Source of the DNA: Adlercreutzia sp. ZJ473
GTDB lineage: Bacteria > Actinomycetota > Coriobacteriia > Coriobacteriales > Eggerthellaceae
Direction of reading: 5' to 3'
DNA length: 64,000 nt
NCBI RefSeq assembly: GCF_013185065.1
Contig: NZ_JAAVTO010000002.1
Coordinates: 1 to 64,000 of the forward strand
This document shows positions 25,037 through 34,152 of the stretch, piece by piece. The position numbers and the translations under genes were made by a program. The notes under the pieces are model-generated. The model was given only the letters and a program-made list of their open reading frames with translations. It was not told where the DNA came from and ran no database searches. Numbering within the stretch: the first letter of the stretch is position 1; every line of letters begins with the position of its first letter.

Positions 25037-25086
25037 GGGCTCGCTCCTTGTTTTTTCGGTTTTATTCCATTGGTAAAAATAAGCTG

Positions 25087-25115
25087 TTGACTCTGGGGTT
25101 ACCCTACAGTTTAGC
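25087..25115 (+). promoter_or_regulatory. MerR-type promoter of Moco locus 1
   Basis: TTGACT (25087-25092) and TTTAGC (25110-25115) bracket an imperfect 21-bp dyad centred at 25100, with core GGGTTACCC. A regulator dyad lying between -35 and -10 is the hallmark of MerR-activated promoters. It points rightward, to the Moco gene at 25171. Confidence 0.65.
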
Positions 25116-25170
25116 ATCCTCCCATCGAGACATTCAATATGGGTGTCTATACGAAGAGAGAGGATGAGAT

Positions 25171-27474
25171 ATGCCAACGTATAACCCTGAGCTATACCGC
25201 AAGGAAAAGCACTGGAAAGAAGGCGAATTCGATGTCTATCGAAATGCTCATTGGTCGGGTCCCGGATGCCATGAGGGCTGCGGTCTTCTGTGGTATGTGA
25301 AGGACGGCAAGGTTGACCATATTGAGGGCGATCCGAATGACGCTTTCAACAGAGGTCGTCTGTGCATGCGTTGCCTGAACATGGTGGATGAGGGTATCAA
25401 CAATACTGAGCAGCGACTGAAGCGCCCTCTGAAGCGCGTTGGTAAGCGCGGCGAGAACAAGTGGGAAGAGATTTCCTGGGATGAGGCTTACAGCATCATC
25501 GAAGAGCACGTGCATGATGCATGGGATACCGTGGGTCCGCTGTCCATCATCGTGATGGAGGGTACCGGCCGTAACGTATGCTGGCAGGTTCCGCTGCTTG
25601 GCTTCTCCGCCTTCAGGACCCCGCAGTTCTCCTGTGGCTTCCTTTCTGGCGACTCTTGCTATCTGCCTCGTTGCTCGTCTTCGGTGCTCATCATGGGCGG
25701 TCCTGCAGTTGTTGATTGCGGTCAGTTCAGCCAGGAGCGATATGATCATCCCGAGTACGAGTATCCGGAGGTCATCCTTTCTTGGGGCTCCAACTCTCTG
25801 GTCAGCAACAAAGAGGCGCTTCTGGGCCACTGGTTCATCGACTGCGCACGTAATGGCGGCACGAAGTTCCTCAACGTCGACACGCGTGTTACCTGGCTCA
25901 GCGCTCATTCTGAGGCTTACCTGCAGCCGCGTCCTGGCACCGACGGCGCGCTTGCCATGGCAATGCTGAATGTCATCATCAGCGAAGATCTTTATGATCA
26001 TGAGTTCGTCGAGAAGTGGTGCTTCGGCTTCGATGATCTTAGGGAGTGCGTAAAGGATTGGACTCCTGAGCGAGCTGGCGAAATCGCTGGTTGCGATCCC
26101 GAGGACATCAAAATGATTGCCCGCATATACGCTACCGCTAAAACCGCTGCATTTGACTGGGGCGTTGCAACCGACCAGAACGTCAACGGCATGGCTCAAA
26201 CCCATGCTTTCATGATCATGGAAGCTATCACGGGTAACGTGGATGTGCCCGGTGGCAACTACTTGGCAGGAGGTGCCTTCGGCGTAAACGCAATGTGCGC
26301 TTGCGGTCTTGATCAGTTCATCTCGAAGGATCTCCAGGACCAGCGTATCGGCCTCGATAAATATCCGATGCATCAGTACGGCATGGTGCCGACTGTGGTA
26401 CCCGACCTGCTCCTTGAGCAGATCGAAACTGGTGAGCCCTACCCAATTAAGATGCTCTACATGGCAGGCACCAATCCTATCGCCTGCATGGGCGCAGAGG
26501 CCCCGCGCGTTGTTGAGGCGTTGCAGAAGGTTCCGTTCGTTGTAATTGCCGACCTGTGGATGACGCCGACTGCCGTTGCAGCTGCCGACCTTGTACTCCC
26601 CGTAGCTATGAGCTGCGAGCGCAACTCCTATCGCGAGTGGTATCAGCCGAGCCGTGCCATGACCAAGCTGACCCAGTACGGAGAGTGCAAGTCCGACGAA
26701 CAGATTCTAGCCGATTTGTCCATTCGACTGAATGGCGAAAACGTGCCGTGGACCAATGAGAAGGAGATGCTCGAATGGGTTCTGGCCAAGGACAACGCTC
26801 CTATCACTTGGGAAGACCTTTCCAAGAACCCCGATGGCGCATGGGCCTTCCCGGGTTATCGTCGCTATGAGACGGGCAAGCTCCGCGGCGACGGCAAGCC
26901 TGGCTTCAACACGCCGACGGGACTGATCGAGCTTCGCAGCACCATGATGGAAGCTATGGGCTACCATGATCTGCCCTACTTCCAGGAGCCGCCGGAGTCC
27001 CCCGTGACTCGCCCCGACCTCTTTGAGGAATATCCCCTGGTTTGCACTTCAGGCAAGCGCCACGATGAGTTCTTCCATTCTGAGCACAGGAACATGCCCA
27101 CTATGCGTGAATTCCGTCCTAATCCTGAGGTTGACATCCATCCGAACGATGCCGAGAAGTATGGCATCAAGCATGGTGATTGGGTTTGGATCGAAAATCA
27201 TCGCGGTCGCTGCAAGCAGACGGCAAACGTTACGCCGACTATCAAGGAAGGCGTGGTTTGCGCTGACCATGGTTGGTGGTTCCCCGAGAATGACCCTGCC
27301 GAACTCTACAATGTCTTTGACGTGAACATTAACAACCTCACCACTCAGGGTGTTTTTGGTGAGGCTGGCTATGGCGCACCGTACCGCACCATTCTCTGCA
27401 AGGTTTACAAGTGCACGTCTGAGAACAGCAAGGTCACTCCTAACCAGATCATAGTCGAGAGCCTGAAGAAGTAG
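25171..27474 (+). CDS. molybdopterin oxidoreductase, catechol dehydroxylase/acetylene hydratase-like (locus 1)
   Basis: 767 aa DMSO-reductase-family catalytic subunit with bis-MGD cofactor domains. The N-terminal iron-sulfur site shows PGCHEGCG (Cys33, Cys37) and GRLCMRC (Cys65, Cys68). The molybdopterin-binding region runs through GWWFPEND near the C-terminus. There is no Tat signal, so it is cytoplasmic. A 112-aa ferredoxin-like partner follows 12 bp later, the arrangement described for Gordonibacter catechol dehydroxylases and related soluble Moco enzymes. MerR control suggests induction by the substrate. The exact substrate cannot be read from sequence. GAGAGAGGATGAG precedes the ATG. Confidence 0.8.
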   Translation: MPTYNPELYRKEKHWKEGEFDVYRNAHWSGPGCHEGCGLLWYVKDGKVDHIEGDPNDAFNRGRLCMRCLNMVDEGINNTEQRLKRPLKRVGKRGENKWEEISWDEAYSIIEEHVHDAWDTVGPLSIIVMEGTGRNVCWQVPLLGFSAFRTPQFSCGFLSGDSCYLPRCSSSVLIMGGPAVVDCGQFSQERYDHPEYEYPEVILSWGSNSLVSNKEALLGHWFIDCARNGGTKFLNVDTRVTWLSAHSEAYLQPRPGTDGALAMAMLNVIISEDLYDHEFVEKWCFGFDDLRECVKDWTPERAGEIAGCDPEDIKMIARIYATAKTAAFDWGVATDQNVNGMAQTHAFMIMEAITGNVDVPGGNYLAGGAFGVNAMCACGLDQFISKDLQDQRIGLDKYPMHQYGMVPTVVPDLLLEQIETGEPYPIKMLYMAGTNPIACMGAEAPRVVEALQKVPFVVIADLWMTPTAVAAADLVLPVAMSCERNSYREWYQPSRAMTKLTQYGECKSDEQILADLSIRLNGENVPWTNEKEMLEWVLAKDNAPITWEDLSKNPDGAWAFPGYRRYETGKLRGDGKPGFNTPTGLIELRSTMMEAMGYHDLPYFQEPPESPVTRPDLFEEYPLVCTSGKRHDEFFHSEHRNMPTMREFRPNPEVDIHPNDAEKYGIKHGDWVWIENHRGRCKQTANVTPTIKEGVVCADHGWWFPENDPAELYNVFDVNINNLTTQGVFGEAGYGAPYRTILCKVYKCTSENSKVTPNQIIVESLKK

Positions 27475-27486
27475 AGGAGGACGATA

Positions 27487-27825
27487 ATGAGCAAAATGGG
27501 TCTTTTCATCAATTACGAGTACTGCACGGGTTGCCACGCGTGCGAAGTAGCATGCAAGAAGCACCTGAATCTGGAGAAGGGCCAGTTCGGCATGCATGTT
27601 CTCCAGGATGGACCGCGCCTGTTGCCTGACGGCAAGAAGTGGGAGTACACGTATCTGCCTTATCCGTCTCATCTGTGCGATATGTGCGCAGATCGCACAA
27701 AGGAAGGTCGCCTTCCCACTTGCGCGCATCATTGCCAGGGCGGTGTTATCGAGTATGGTCCGCTTGAGGAGTTGGTAAAGCTTGCCGCCGAACAGCCCCA
27801 CTCTGTTATTTACGCCCTGCAGTAA
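27487..27825 (+). CDS. small iron-sulfur electron-transfer subunit (locus 1)
   Basis: 112 aa. CTGCHACEVACK near residue 13 and CDMCADRTKEGRLPTCAHHC near 64 could bind two [4Fe-4S] clusters. It is the short partner seen with soluble dehydroxylase-type Moco enzymes, much smaller than DmsB. GGAGG precedes the ATG. A terminator-like stem follows at 27866. It should pass electrons from an unknown cytoplasmic donor to the Moco subunit. Confidence 0.8.
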   Translation: MSKMGLFINYEYCTGCHACEVACKKHLNLEKGQFGMHVLQDGPRLLPDGKKWEYTYLPYPSHLCDMCADRTKEGRLPTCAHHCQGGVIEYGPLEELVKLAAEQPHSVIYALQ

Positions 27826-27865
27826 TTCGAGTGGCGTAACAAAAAGAGCTAGCGAAGCATCTTAG

Positions 27866-27903
27866 GCACCACCCTTGTTCGCGAGAATCCAGGGTGGTGC
27901 TTT
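27866..27903 (+). terminator. terminator hairpin after locus 1 ferredoxin
   Basis: GCACCACCCT (27866-27875) pairs perfectly with AGGGTGGTGC (27891-27900) and is followed by TTT. It should reduce transcription into the zinc-ribbon gene downstream, which may therefore be expressed at lower level. Confidence 0.65.
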
Positions 27904-27926
27904 ACGTATACGAAGGGAGGACATCC

Positions 27927-28211
27927 GTGGCGTGTCCAATTTGCAATCCAATGTGTGGAAAATGCCGGCCTCCGCAGCCGAAGCCGATGAGATGCGAGTC
28001 ATGTGGAAAGCTTGCCATGCGTTCGCGCACGCAGCCTTGGGAATGTAACCACTGTGGAGCGCCCTTGCCCGAACGCCCTAAGGTCAAGTGTGCATGGGCG
28101 GGTCGTATGTGCGACATCCCTTGCGCGTTTGTTGCGACATCTCATGAATCGGGCAAGCTTCAGCCATGCAAATGGCCGCCAAGGAAGCCCAGCAAAGTCT
28201 GGAGCAAGTGA
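27927..28211 (+). CDS. cysteine-rich zinc-ribbon protein
   Basis: 94 aa from a GTG that follows GGGAGG at 6 nt. It contains CPICNPMCGKC at the start, CESCGK, CNHCG and later CAWAGRMCDIPC, giving several paired Cys typical of zinc ribbons or iron-sulfur sites. It is basic and ends PRKPSKVWSK. It follows the locus 1 terminator on the same strand. Possible roles are regulation or cofactor/metal delivery to the Moco enzyme, but none is shown. I do not recognise a named family. Confidence 0.6.
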   Translation: MACPICNPMCGKCRPPQPKPMRCESCGKLAMRSRTQPWECNHCGAPLPERPKVKCAWAGRMCDIPCAFVATSHESGKLQPCKWPPRKPSKVWSK

Positions 28212-28580
28212 TCATTGAGCTTGAAAAGCGAGGGTCGAGACTATTCATGACAAGCCTGCTGTTCCCATTTGGGGGTCTAGTTCAAAGCCGGGCCCTTTAG
28301 CCGTCGTGGCGGTTCGTAGGTCTCGAGGAAGGGAAGCCGCTATCTAGCTATGTTCGCTGTCAAAGTGCGCAAGAAATTGTACGTCATCAGCGCCATCGCC
28401 GACGACGTGCAGCCTCCGGCCGCTACATTCACCTCAACCCCCGGATATCGGGCGACGCCCGATAGGCCGAGGGCTTCCGCATGCCAGGGAGCGCGCGTCA
28501 AAGCACCCGACCCCCGACATGCCGAACATGCCATGGAAGCCGAATGCGAAGAAGCTCTCCCTTCTTCAAACTCCGCGCAG
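28212..28580. other. intergenic region between convergent units
   Basis: It contains the second copy of the GTGCGCAAGAAATTGTACG repeat (28356-28384), with its preceding TATCTAG-CTATG segment also shared with the copy at 246. An ATCGGGC-GAC-GCCCGAT stem (28447-28463) lies 120 bp after the MacB-like permease stop on the minus strand. A plus-strand frame starting at 28350 is not protein-like and is rejected. Confidence 0.5.
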
Positions 28581-31046
28581 CTACTCCTGCGCTTTCAGCG
28601 CTATAGAGAGCGGCACGTTCCTGATGTGGCGTACATGCAGGAAAGCAACCGCGACATAGCAGACGATGCCCACGCACACCTCGAGCACTAGCTGGGAAGC
28701 AGGAATGACTACCTCGAAGTTGCCGTTGTACCCCATGAAAACGAACTTGACGAGCCATGTGAGGAACAGCACGATCACCGGGAGGCACAGCAGAAGCGAC
28801 GCGACCACGGTAATGGTGATGGAGCGGATATAGAGCCTGTTCACCTCGCGAGGACGGTACCCGAACACCTTCATGTACGAAATCGAGCGCGCGCTGCGAT
28901 CGATGACCGTCTTCGTGAGCAGGTACATGAGCACCACGTAGATAATGGCCGCCAGCGCCACCAGCAGGCCGGTCATGGATCCCATCGAGTCCGAGAGCTG
29001 CGCGACGATTTTATCCATAGCGTCAGGCGTCAGGTCGCTCATGACGTAGAGCGCATCTATCGCAAGCGGCATGTCGGAGGCGTATCCGTTGAAGTATCCG
29101 TCCGCGTTTCCGAACAGCCTGTTGAACTCCGCTATGGGCAGGTACGCATTCATGTTCGAAGCACTCCCGCACGTGCCGCTGATGCGAAGTTCGTAGGTTT
29201 TGTCGCTCAGAGGATCGCTCAGCTCGACGTTTCCGCCGATAGAAAGTCCGCATTTTTCGGCAAGCCCCCGGCCCACAACGACGCTCCCCTCGGCTGTGTC
29301 GACGTCGCTCCAATAGGCGGAACCCTGCTGGATGCCGTACATGCTCACGTCCTCCATGCCGAAGTCTCCCGGACGCGCCGTCTCAAGCGAGGCGACGGCG
29401 AACTTCTCGGCCTGGGCAACGGCCTCATCCGAATTCGCCAGCGTGTTCCAAACGACGTCGGAGTCGGGGTCGACGCGCGAGGCGTCTGCGGCAAGCTGTA
29501 TGAGCTCCGATGCGCCCATCGCCTCCAGCTCGCCAGGCGGCGTCATGGAAAGCTTCTCGGCGGCGGCTTGCGCCACGCGCTCGCTCTCGTCGACGTCTAT
29601 CTCAACCGGCGTCTTCAGGATGTACTGGTGTTCGGCCACCATGTCGGACTTCAGGTTCTCGGCGTAGTGGTCCACGACCGGCATCATGCACAGCCCGAAC
29701 ACGAGCAGAAGGCTGGCAAAGGCTATTCCGCAAAACAGCGTGAGGAAGCTCGGAAGGTTGCAGAGCAGGATGCGCAGGCGGAAACGCGCCGTGAACGGCA
29801 GGCGTTCCGGCAGGGCCACGCCGCGTCTGCGGCTTCGCTTCGTGGTCTCGCGGCGCAGAAACTCCAGAGGGGTGCACCTCAGCTTCCGCATGAGCCCGAC
29901 GAGGTTCACCAGCACAAGCAGCACGACCGGAACGACGGTGCACATGAAGAAGACGCGCCAGTTCCAGAACATCTCAAACGGCGGCAGGCTGTAGGAGTTG
30001 TAGTACAGGTCGCGCATCGGCGCGTATAGAACCTGGTAGCCGACGAGATTGCCCGCCACGGCCGCCAGGATGCCGACGAGCGCCGGAAGCGCCATATAGT
30101 GGGCGACGAGCTCGCGCTTGCGATAGCCCGAGGCGAGCAGCGTGCCGATGATGGCGCTCTCCGCCTCGATGCTCGAGCCCGCAAGGACGACGAACACGAA
30201 CGCCATGATCACAATGAGCAGGACGAGCATCACCTCCCACATCAACTGGTCGCCTTCCACGTCGTCAGCCGCGTAGCTGATGGCGCTGTTCGAGGCCGCG
30301 TCCATGAGCGACGTGGGCATAGCCCTGTTCTCGTGCAGCGCCGTGGCTATGTCCTCCAGGAGGTCGGCCGCTTCCGCGCGGTCTAAGCCCGCTTCGTCGG
30401 CGCGATAGGCGTAGGTGTAGGTGAGCGGCGCATCCACCGAGGCGAATCCCTCGGGCGTCGCCATGCCGATGGTGAAGGTGATGGAGTTGAAGACGAAATC
30501 GCTTGGGTCCTCGAAGAGCGACGAATAGTCCGGCAGCGTGCAGATGCCGGAAATCTCGAAGGCGCTTCCCCCTATTTGCACCGTGTCGCCGACGGCGAGG
30601 TCGTGATGAGCGCAGAAGACGCGGTCGAGCGCCACCTCGTCAGGGGAGTCGGGCGCCTCGCCCTCGGCGTAGCTGGCCAGGTCGAAGGTGTCACGCTCTT
30701 TGAAGAGCCGCACGGTGGCGGAATCGGCAGAATCGGCGGCATCGTCGCCGGATGCGCCTTCCCACGTCATCTCGGCCTCGCGGCTGAACTCCTCCTCCAC
30801 GGAAACGCCCAGCTCCTCCACCGCCTCTATCGCCTCGTCGGGCGCTTCGAAGGCGCAGGTGAACTGGCCGTCTTGCATGCGGTAGTCCTCGGGCATGTCG
30901 GCAACGATGCGCTCGATCGACGAGGCTGCCACAAGAAAACCCGAAACGAAGGCGATAGACACGGAGATGAGAGCGAAAATGCCCAGATAGCGCCCGGCAT
31001 TGTGGACAAGCTGGCGCGGGATGCGACGAATGAGAGGACTCGACAT
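28581..31046 (-). CDS. FtsX/MacB-like ABC transporter permease
   Basis: 821 aa. One N-terminal membrane helix, a large extracytoplasmic domain of about 200 residues, a three-helix FtsX block near 255-380, a second extracytoplasmic domain, and a final three-helix block near 690-810. This duplicated layout is typical of LolE/MacB-type mechanotransmission permeases in Gram-positive bacteria. It starts 3 bp after the ATPase gene, so the two are cotranscribed and form one transporter. Cargo is unknown; peptide or lipoprotein-linked functions are common for the group. Confidence 0.85.
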   Translation of the reverse strand: MSSPLIRRIPRQLVHNAGRYLGIFALISVSIAFVSGFLVAASSIERIVADMPEDYRMQDGQFTCAFEAPDEAIEAVEELGVSVEEEFSREAEMTWEGASGDDAADSADSATVRLFKERDTFDLASYAEGEAPDSPDEVALDRVFCAHHDLAVGDTVQIGGSAFEISGICTLPDYSSLFEDPSDFVFNSITFTIGMATPEGFASVDAPLTYTYAYRADEAGLDRAEAADLLEDIATALHENRAMPTSLMDAASNSAISYAADDVEGDQLMWEVMLVLLIVIMAFVFVVLAGSSIEAESAIIGTLLASGYRKRELVAHYMALPALVGILAAVAGNLVGYQVLYAPMRDLYYNSYSLPPFEMFWNWRVFFMCTVVPVVLLVLVNLVGLMRKLRCTPLEFLRRETTKRSRRRGVALPERLPFTARFRLRILLCNLPSFLTLFCGIAFASLLLVFGLCMMPVVDHYAENLKSDMVAEHQYILKTPVEIDVDESERVAQAAAEKLSMTPPGELEAMGASELIQLAADASRVDPDSDVVWNTLANSDEAVAQAEKFAVASLETARPGDFGMEDVSMYGIQQGSAYWSDVDTAEGSVVVGRGLAEKCGLSIGGNVELSDPLSDKTYELRISGTCGSASNMNAYLPIAEFNRLFGNADGYFNGYASDMPLAIDALYVMSDLTPDAMDKIVAQLSDSMGSMTGLLVALAAIIYVVLMYLLTKTVIDRSARSISYMKVFGYRPREVNRLYIRSITITVVASLLLCLPVIVLFLTWLVKFVFMGYNGNFEVVIPASQLVLEVCVGIVCYVAVAFLHVRHIRNVPLSIALKAQE

Positions 31047-31049
31047 GAG

Positions 31050-31751
31050 CTACCACTCCAAGGAAAGCGCCGGCACGCGCTCCTCGTTCACGGAATCTTC
31101 CACGAGTATGCCGTCATGCAGGCGCATGATGCGGTTCGACATGCGCGCGATGGCGTCGTTGTGCGTGACCACGACAACGGTGCAGCCGTACTCGCGGTTG
31201 ACCTCTTCCATCAGCGTCAATATCTCGAGGGACGTCTGGTAGTCGAGCGCGCCCGTCGGCTCGTCACATAAAAGCAGCTTCGGGTTCTTGACGAGCGCGC
31301 GGCCGATGGCACAGCGCTGCTGCTGGCCGCCCGACATCTGCCGCGGGAACTTGCGGCGCTGATCCCACAATCCAAGGGAGCGCAGCAGGTCATCGAGCGG
31401 AAGAGGGTCTTCGCTCAGATGTGCGCACACCTCGATGTTCTCGCGAACCGTGAGGTCGGGAATCAGATTGTAGAACTGGAGGACGAAGCCGAGCTCGGCG
31501 CGCCGATACTCACCCACCTCCCTGTCGGAGAGGCCCGTTATGTCCACACCGTCGACGACGACTCTCCCGCCGTCGCAGGGCTCCAGGCCGCCCACGATGT
31601 TCAAGAAGGTGGACTTCCCCGACCCGGAAGGCCCGAGCAGGGACGCGAAGTCACCCTTCTCAAGAGAGGTCGAGACGCCCTTGATCACCTCGATGTGCGC
31701 GTCTCCCTCGCCGTATCCTTTGCGAACGTCTGTTACCTCCAAGAATGCCAT
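31050..31751 (-). CDS. MacB/LolD-type ABC ATPase
   Basis: 233 aa. GPSGSGKST, then the LolD-type MSGGQQQR signature and CDEPTGALD, plus VVVTHND. It energises the FtsX-like permease encoded directly downstream. The start ATG 31751 follows AAGGAGAC on the minus strand. Confidence 0.9.
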   Translation of the reverse strand: MAFLEVTDVRKGYGEGDAHIEVIKGVSTSLEKGDFASLLGPSGSGKSTFLNIVGGLEPCDGGRVVVDGVDITGLSDREVGEYRRAELGFVLQFYNLIPDLTVRENIEVCAHLSEDPLPLDDLLRSLGLWDQRRKFPRQMSGGQQQRCAIGRALVKNPKLLLCDEPTGALDYQTSLEILTLMEEVNREYGCTVVVVTHNDAIARMSNRIMRLHDGILVEDSVNEERVPALSLEW

Positions 31752-32067
31752 AGCATGTCTCCTTGTGATTCGCTTCCTGAATCGATCGATACCCTCTAGG
31801 GAAACACTGATTTATGCTCGCATCGCTTACTTATGCGTTCGCCCTTACGAAGCCCAGTCTTTCTTGAGGTTTTTGTCAATAATAACCCAAATTAGTTAGT
31901 ATTGGTAAACTTATTGACGGCGAGCGGCGCAGGCTACGGCGTATCTGAGCAGAGCTCTTGCCACAGTCAGCCAGCACAACACCCCTGCGACCACTGTTGC
32001 TGGGGAAACGGGGAGTGGATCAAGGGAGTAGTCGCGCTTTTCGGGTTAAAAAGGCTTGCAAAGCAAA

Positions 32068-32093
32068 TTTGTAATCACCCCAGTGATTACAAA
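32068..32093. promoter_or_regulatory. perfect 11-bp inverted repeat
   Basis: TTTGTAATCAC and GTGATTACAAA are separated by only CCCA. The site is upstream of the 19-codon frame at 32128 and could be an operator or a hairpin in an RNA leader. No T-run follows on the plus strand. Confidence 0.45.
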
Positions 32094-32127
32094 GTGATTC
32101 GGACTCGGTGATAAGGAACGTACTTCG

Positions 32128-32187
32128 ATGAACTACATAACACGCAACGGTACGTATTTGAATGACTCCTCCATCGAGGAGGAATAA
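32128..32187 (+). CDS. possible 19-aa peptide or truncated gene start
   Basis: ATG after AAGGAACG encodes MNYITRNGTYLNDSSIEEE and stops. The strong start context after an operator-like dyad suggests the beginning of a gene whose remainder was lost. Confidence 0.25.
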   Translation: MNYITRNGTYLNDSSIEEE

Positions 32188-32501
32188 ATCTTTGAGAAAC
32201 GGAAGTTCTCCTTCTGGCCGTGAACTCAGATGGCGGGAGGGCGCGATAGAATACCGGTTCAAAGAACTGGTGTCGGCGTCTGGGATTTATTCCTTTGCCG
32301 GGCTTTCCCCATCGGTTGATCTAGGTGAGTTCAAAACGATACTGCAATACCCGGCTGTTCAGCTAGCCCCGCAAATTGACTACTGCTGGAATAGCGTCTA
32401 TGCCTAGACCTACGAGGCGCGATCTAACGGGGGTGGGTGGGGGTCGGCTCTTTCCCTGGGTGCCGCCAGATAGTAGAATGGCGGGAAAAGAGAAAGAGGA
32501 C

Positions 32502-32690
32502 ATGATGACTTCTGCCGAGATGGAAGACATAATCAAAGAAGTCGAGCACAGCTTGGCCGTGGAGCATATGCGCATGTCCGATGCGGAGAAGGAGAACCTC
32601 CGCAGGGTTGGTCGGGGCGAGTTGACGTATCGCGACCTCATCGGTGAATACGTGGCGGATGCCAAGCGCCTGGCGGCTTCGCATGCCTAA
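32502..32690 (+). CDS. VbhA-like antitoxin of a Fic toxin
   Basis: 62 aa, all helical. The motif region SAEMEDIIKEVEHSLAVEHM then ELTYRDLIGEY fits VbhA-type antitoxins, which block Fic AMP-transferases with an inhibitory helix. AAAGAGGA precedes the double ATG. The fic reading frame begins inside its last codons, the usual overlapping arrangement. Because fic is truncated the antitoxin is now without a visible local target. Confidence 0.65.
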   Translation: MMTSAEMEDIIKEVEHSLAVEHMRMSDAEKENLRRVGRGELTYRDLIGEYVADAKRLAASHA

Positions 32691-32841
32691 CCCCAAGGTC
32701 TACGGCTATCAATACGACCCCGACGATCTCTACGTGTACAAGGGCACCAACGTCCTCGTAAACAAGTTCGGGCTGACGGACTTCGATGAGCTTTGGAAGG
32801 TTGAGAGAGCTGTAACCGGCGTTGCTGCGGCCGAGTTTTAG
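32683..32841 (+). pseudogene. Fic toxin, N-terminal fragment
   Basis: 52 aa beginning MPNPKVYGYQYDPDDLYVYK, then LVNKFGLTDFDELWKVERA, the normal N-terminus of small Fic AMPylases. It stops before the catalytic HPFxxGNGR motif; nothing downstream resembles the missing 140 residues. The module is therefore antitoxin plus disabled toxin. Confidence 0.7.
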
Positions 32842-32979
32842 GCATTTGCGGTCGCTCGACAGCTCCTAATGGGTTCGCCGCCGGGATGATCTTTGCCCCG
32901 GGGCGCTTTTCGGCTTCACCGTTGCTCGTTTTGTGGCATTATGATGTGCGTGTTCAACAGTTCTGGGCGGTGCTTGCGT

Positions 32980-33059
32980 GAAGCTGGCCTGCGGAGAAGC
33001 TTGCCTGTGGGAAAGTTGCCTACCAGGAAGCGGGCCTTTCGGAGAAGCCAGCGGGAAGG
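32980..33059. repeat. five degenerate 16-bp tandem repeats
   Basis: Units start at 32980, 32996, 33012, 33028 and 33044, for example GAAGCTGGCCTGCGGA and GAAGCTTGCCTGTGGG, becoming less alike to the right. They end 6 bp before the ArsC-like gene, so they lie in its leader. Confidence 0.5.
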
Positions 33060-33065
33060 GGATCC

Positions 33066-33428
33066 ATGTCAGTGCTCTTCATCGAGTATCCCAAGTGCTC
33101 GACGTGCAAGAAAGCCAAGAAGTGGCTTGAGGATAACGGAATCGCGTTCGAGGATCGCGACATCGTCGCGCAGAACCCGACAGCGGGGGAGCTGAGGACG
33201 TGGCACGAGGTGTCCGGGCTGCCCATCAGGCGATTTTTCAATACATCGGGGATGCTCTACCGCGAGCAGGGCATCAAGCAGAAGCTCGATGGCGGCATGA
33301 CCGACGAGGAAGCCTATGCGTTGCTGGCAAGCAACGGCATGCTGGTGAAGCGGCCTTTGCTGATCGTCGACGGCGTGCCGGCGACGCCGGGCTTCAAAGA
33401 GGCCGACTGGAGGGCCGTCCTCGGCTAG
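33066..33428 (+). CDS. ArsC/Spx-family thioredoxin-fold protein
   Basis: 120 aa, ArsC/YffB/Spx length. CSTC at residues 11-14 gives the usual first Cys plus a second, and the C-terminal VKRPLLIVDG is typical of the family. Members include glutaredoxin-linked arsenate reductases and RNA polymerase-binding Spx; no arsenic genes are nearby, so a YffB-like unassigned role is most cautious. GGGAAGGGG precedes the ATG. Confidence 0.85.
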   Translation: MSVLFIEYPKCSTCKKAKKWLEDNGIAFEDRDIVAQNPTAGELRTWHEVSGLPIRRFFNTSGMLYREQGIKQKLDGGMTDEEAYALLASNGMLVKRPLLIVDGVPATPGFKEADWRAVLG

Positions 33429-33464
33429 CTCTCCCCGTTCCCCAGTTGAAAGGAGGGGAGGCTC

Positions 33465-33992
33465 GTGCGGGCATTCATAGCACTCGAACTGCCGGAGGCG
33501 TTTGTCGATGAGGTGGCGGGCATGGCGCGCACGTTGGGCGGTGCCGTCAAAGGGCGGTTCGTCTCGAGGGAGAACTACCACATAACCCTCGCTTTTCTCG
33601 GAGAAGCGGACGACGTGGCTGTGGGGCAGGCCATGAGCGTGCTCGACGAAGCATGCGCAAGCGCAGCCCCGGTGCGCCTGGCGGCTGACGGGCTGGGGAA
33701 GTTCGGGCGCGCCTCGGATGCCACCCTGTGGCTGGGCGTTGCCGAGGATGCCGGGCTGATGGCGCTTGCGGCGTCGGTGCGCGAAGGTTTGGCCTCTCGC
33801 GGAATCCCGTTCGATCCCAAGCCCTTCAAGCCGCATATCACCTTGGCGCGTCGCGCGCACATTCCGAACGGATCGCTTCCGCTCGTCCCCTTCCCGGAGC
33901 CGGTTCTCGCTACCAAAGCCACGCTCTTCAAGAGCACGCTGGACCGGCAAGGCGCCATCTACAAGCCGCTGTATGAAGTCGAGTGGCGATAG
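33465..33992 (+). CDS. thpR: RNA 2',3'-cyclic phosphodiesterase
   Basis: 175 aa of the 2H phosphoesterase fold. The two catalytic HxT motifs are His39-Thr41 (HITLAFLGE) and His124-Thr126 (HITLARR). ThpR opens 2',3'-cyclic phosphate ends of RNA and has ligase-like activity in vitro. The start is GTG after AAAGGAGGGGAGG. It follows the ArsC-like gene by 36 bp and may be cotranscribed. Confidence 0.9.
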   Translation: MRAFIALELPEAFVDEVAGMARTLGGAVKGRFVSRENYHITLAFLGEADDVAVGQAMSVLDEACASAAPVRLAADGLGKFGRASDATLWLGVAEDAGLMALAASVREGLASRGIPFDPKPFKPHITLARRAHIPNGSLPLVPFPEPVLATKATLFKSTLDRQGAIYKPLYEVEWR

Positions 33993-34152
33993 CCGGGGCC
34001 TTTCGCTGAGTTTCAATTCTTGTCCAGGAAATCGTCCGGGCCTCGAATCGTCCGGGGCTTCTTTCGTGACACGTCTGTTTGCAGAACGCCTGTCGTTTCT
34101 AAATTGTACACTTTGCGCTTCCAGCCCTCGCATGCGATGTCGCGAGGGCACG

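Larger units (their letters stand above)
31752..32501. other. 750-bp accessory intergenic region
   Basis: No full gene is recognised. It holds a perfect 11-bp inverted repeat (32068-32093) and a 19-codon frame with good ribosome-binding site (32128-32187). Frames at 31902-32111 and 32162-32407 look partly protein-like but fit no family and are probably decayed. The region precedes a broken VbhA/Fic module, so it may be an old insertion site. Confidence 0.4.

Noticed and set aside
25171-27474. Naming the locus 1 enzyme as a specific dehydroxylase
   Set aside because: Gene order fits, but substrate residues cannot be judged without alignment; only the class is stated.
28350-28691. Plus-strand frame starting at repeat copy 2
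   Set aside because: Overlaps the permease 3' end and is not protein-like; the repeat is better seen as DNA element.
31902-32407. Possible transposase remnants
   Set aside because: Fragments look partly coding but carry no DDE or recombinase motif and no terminal inverted repeats were found.
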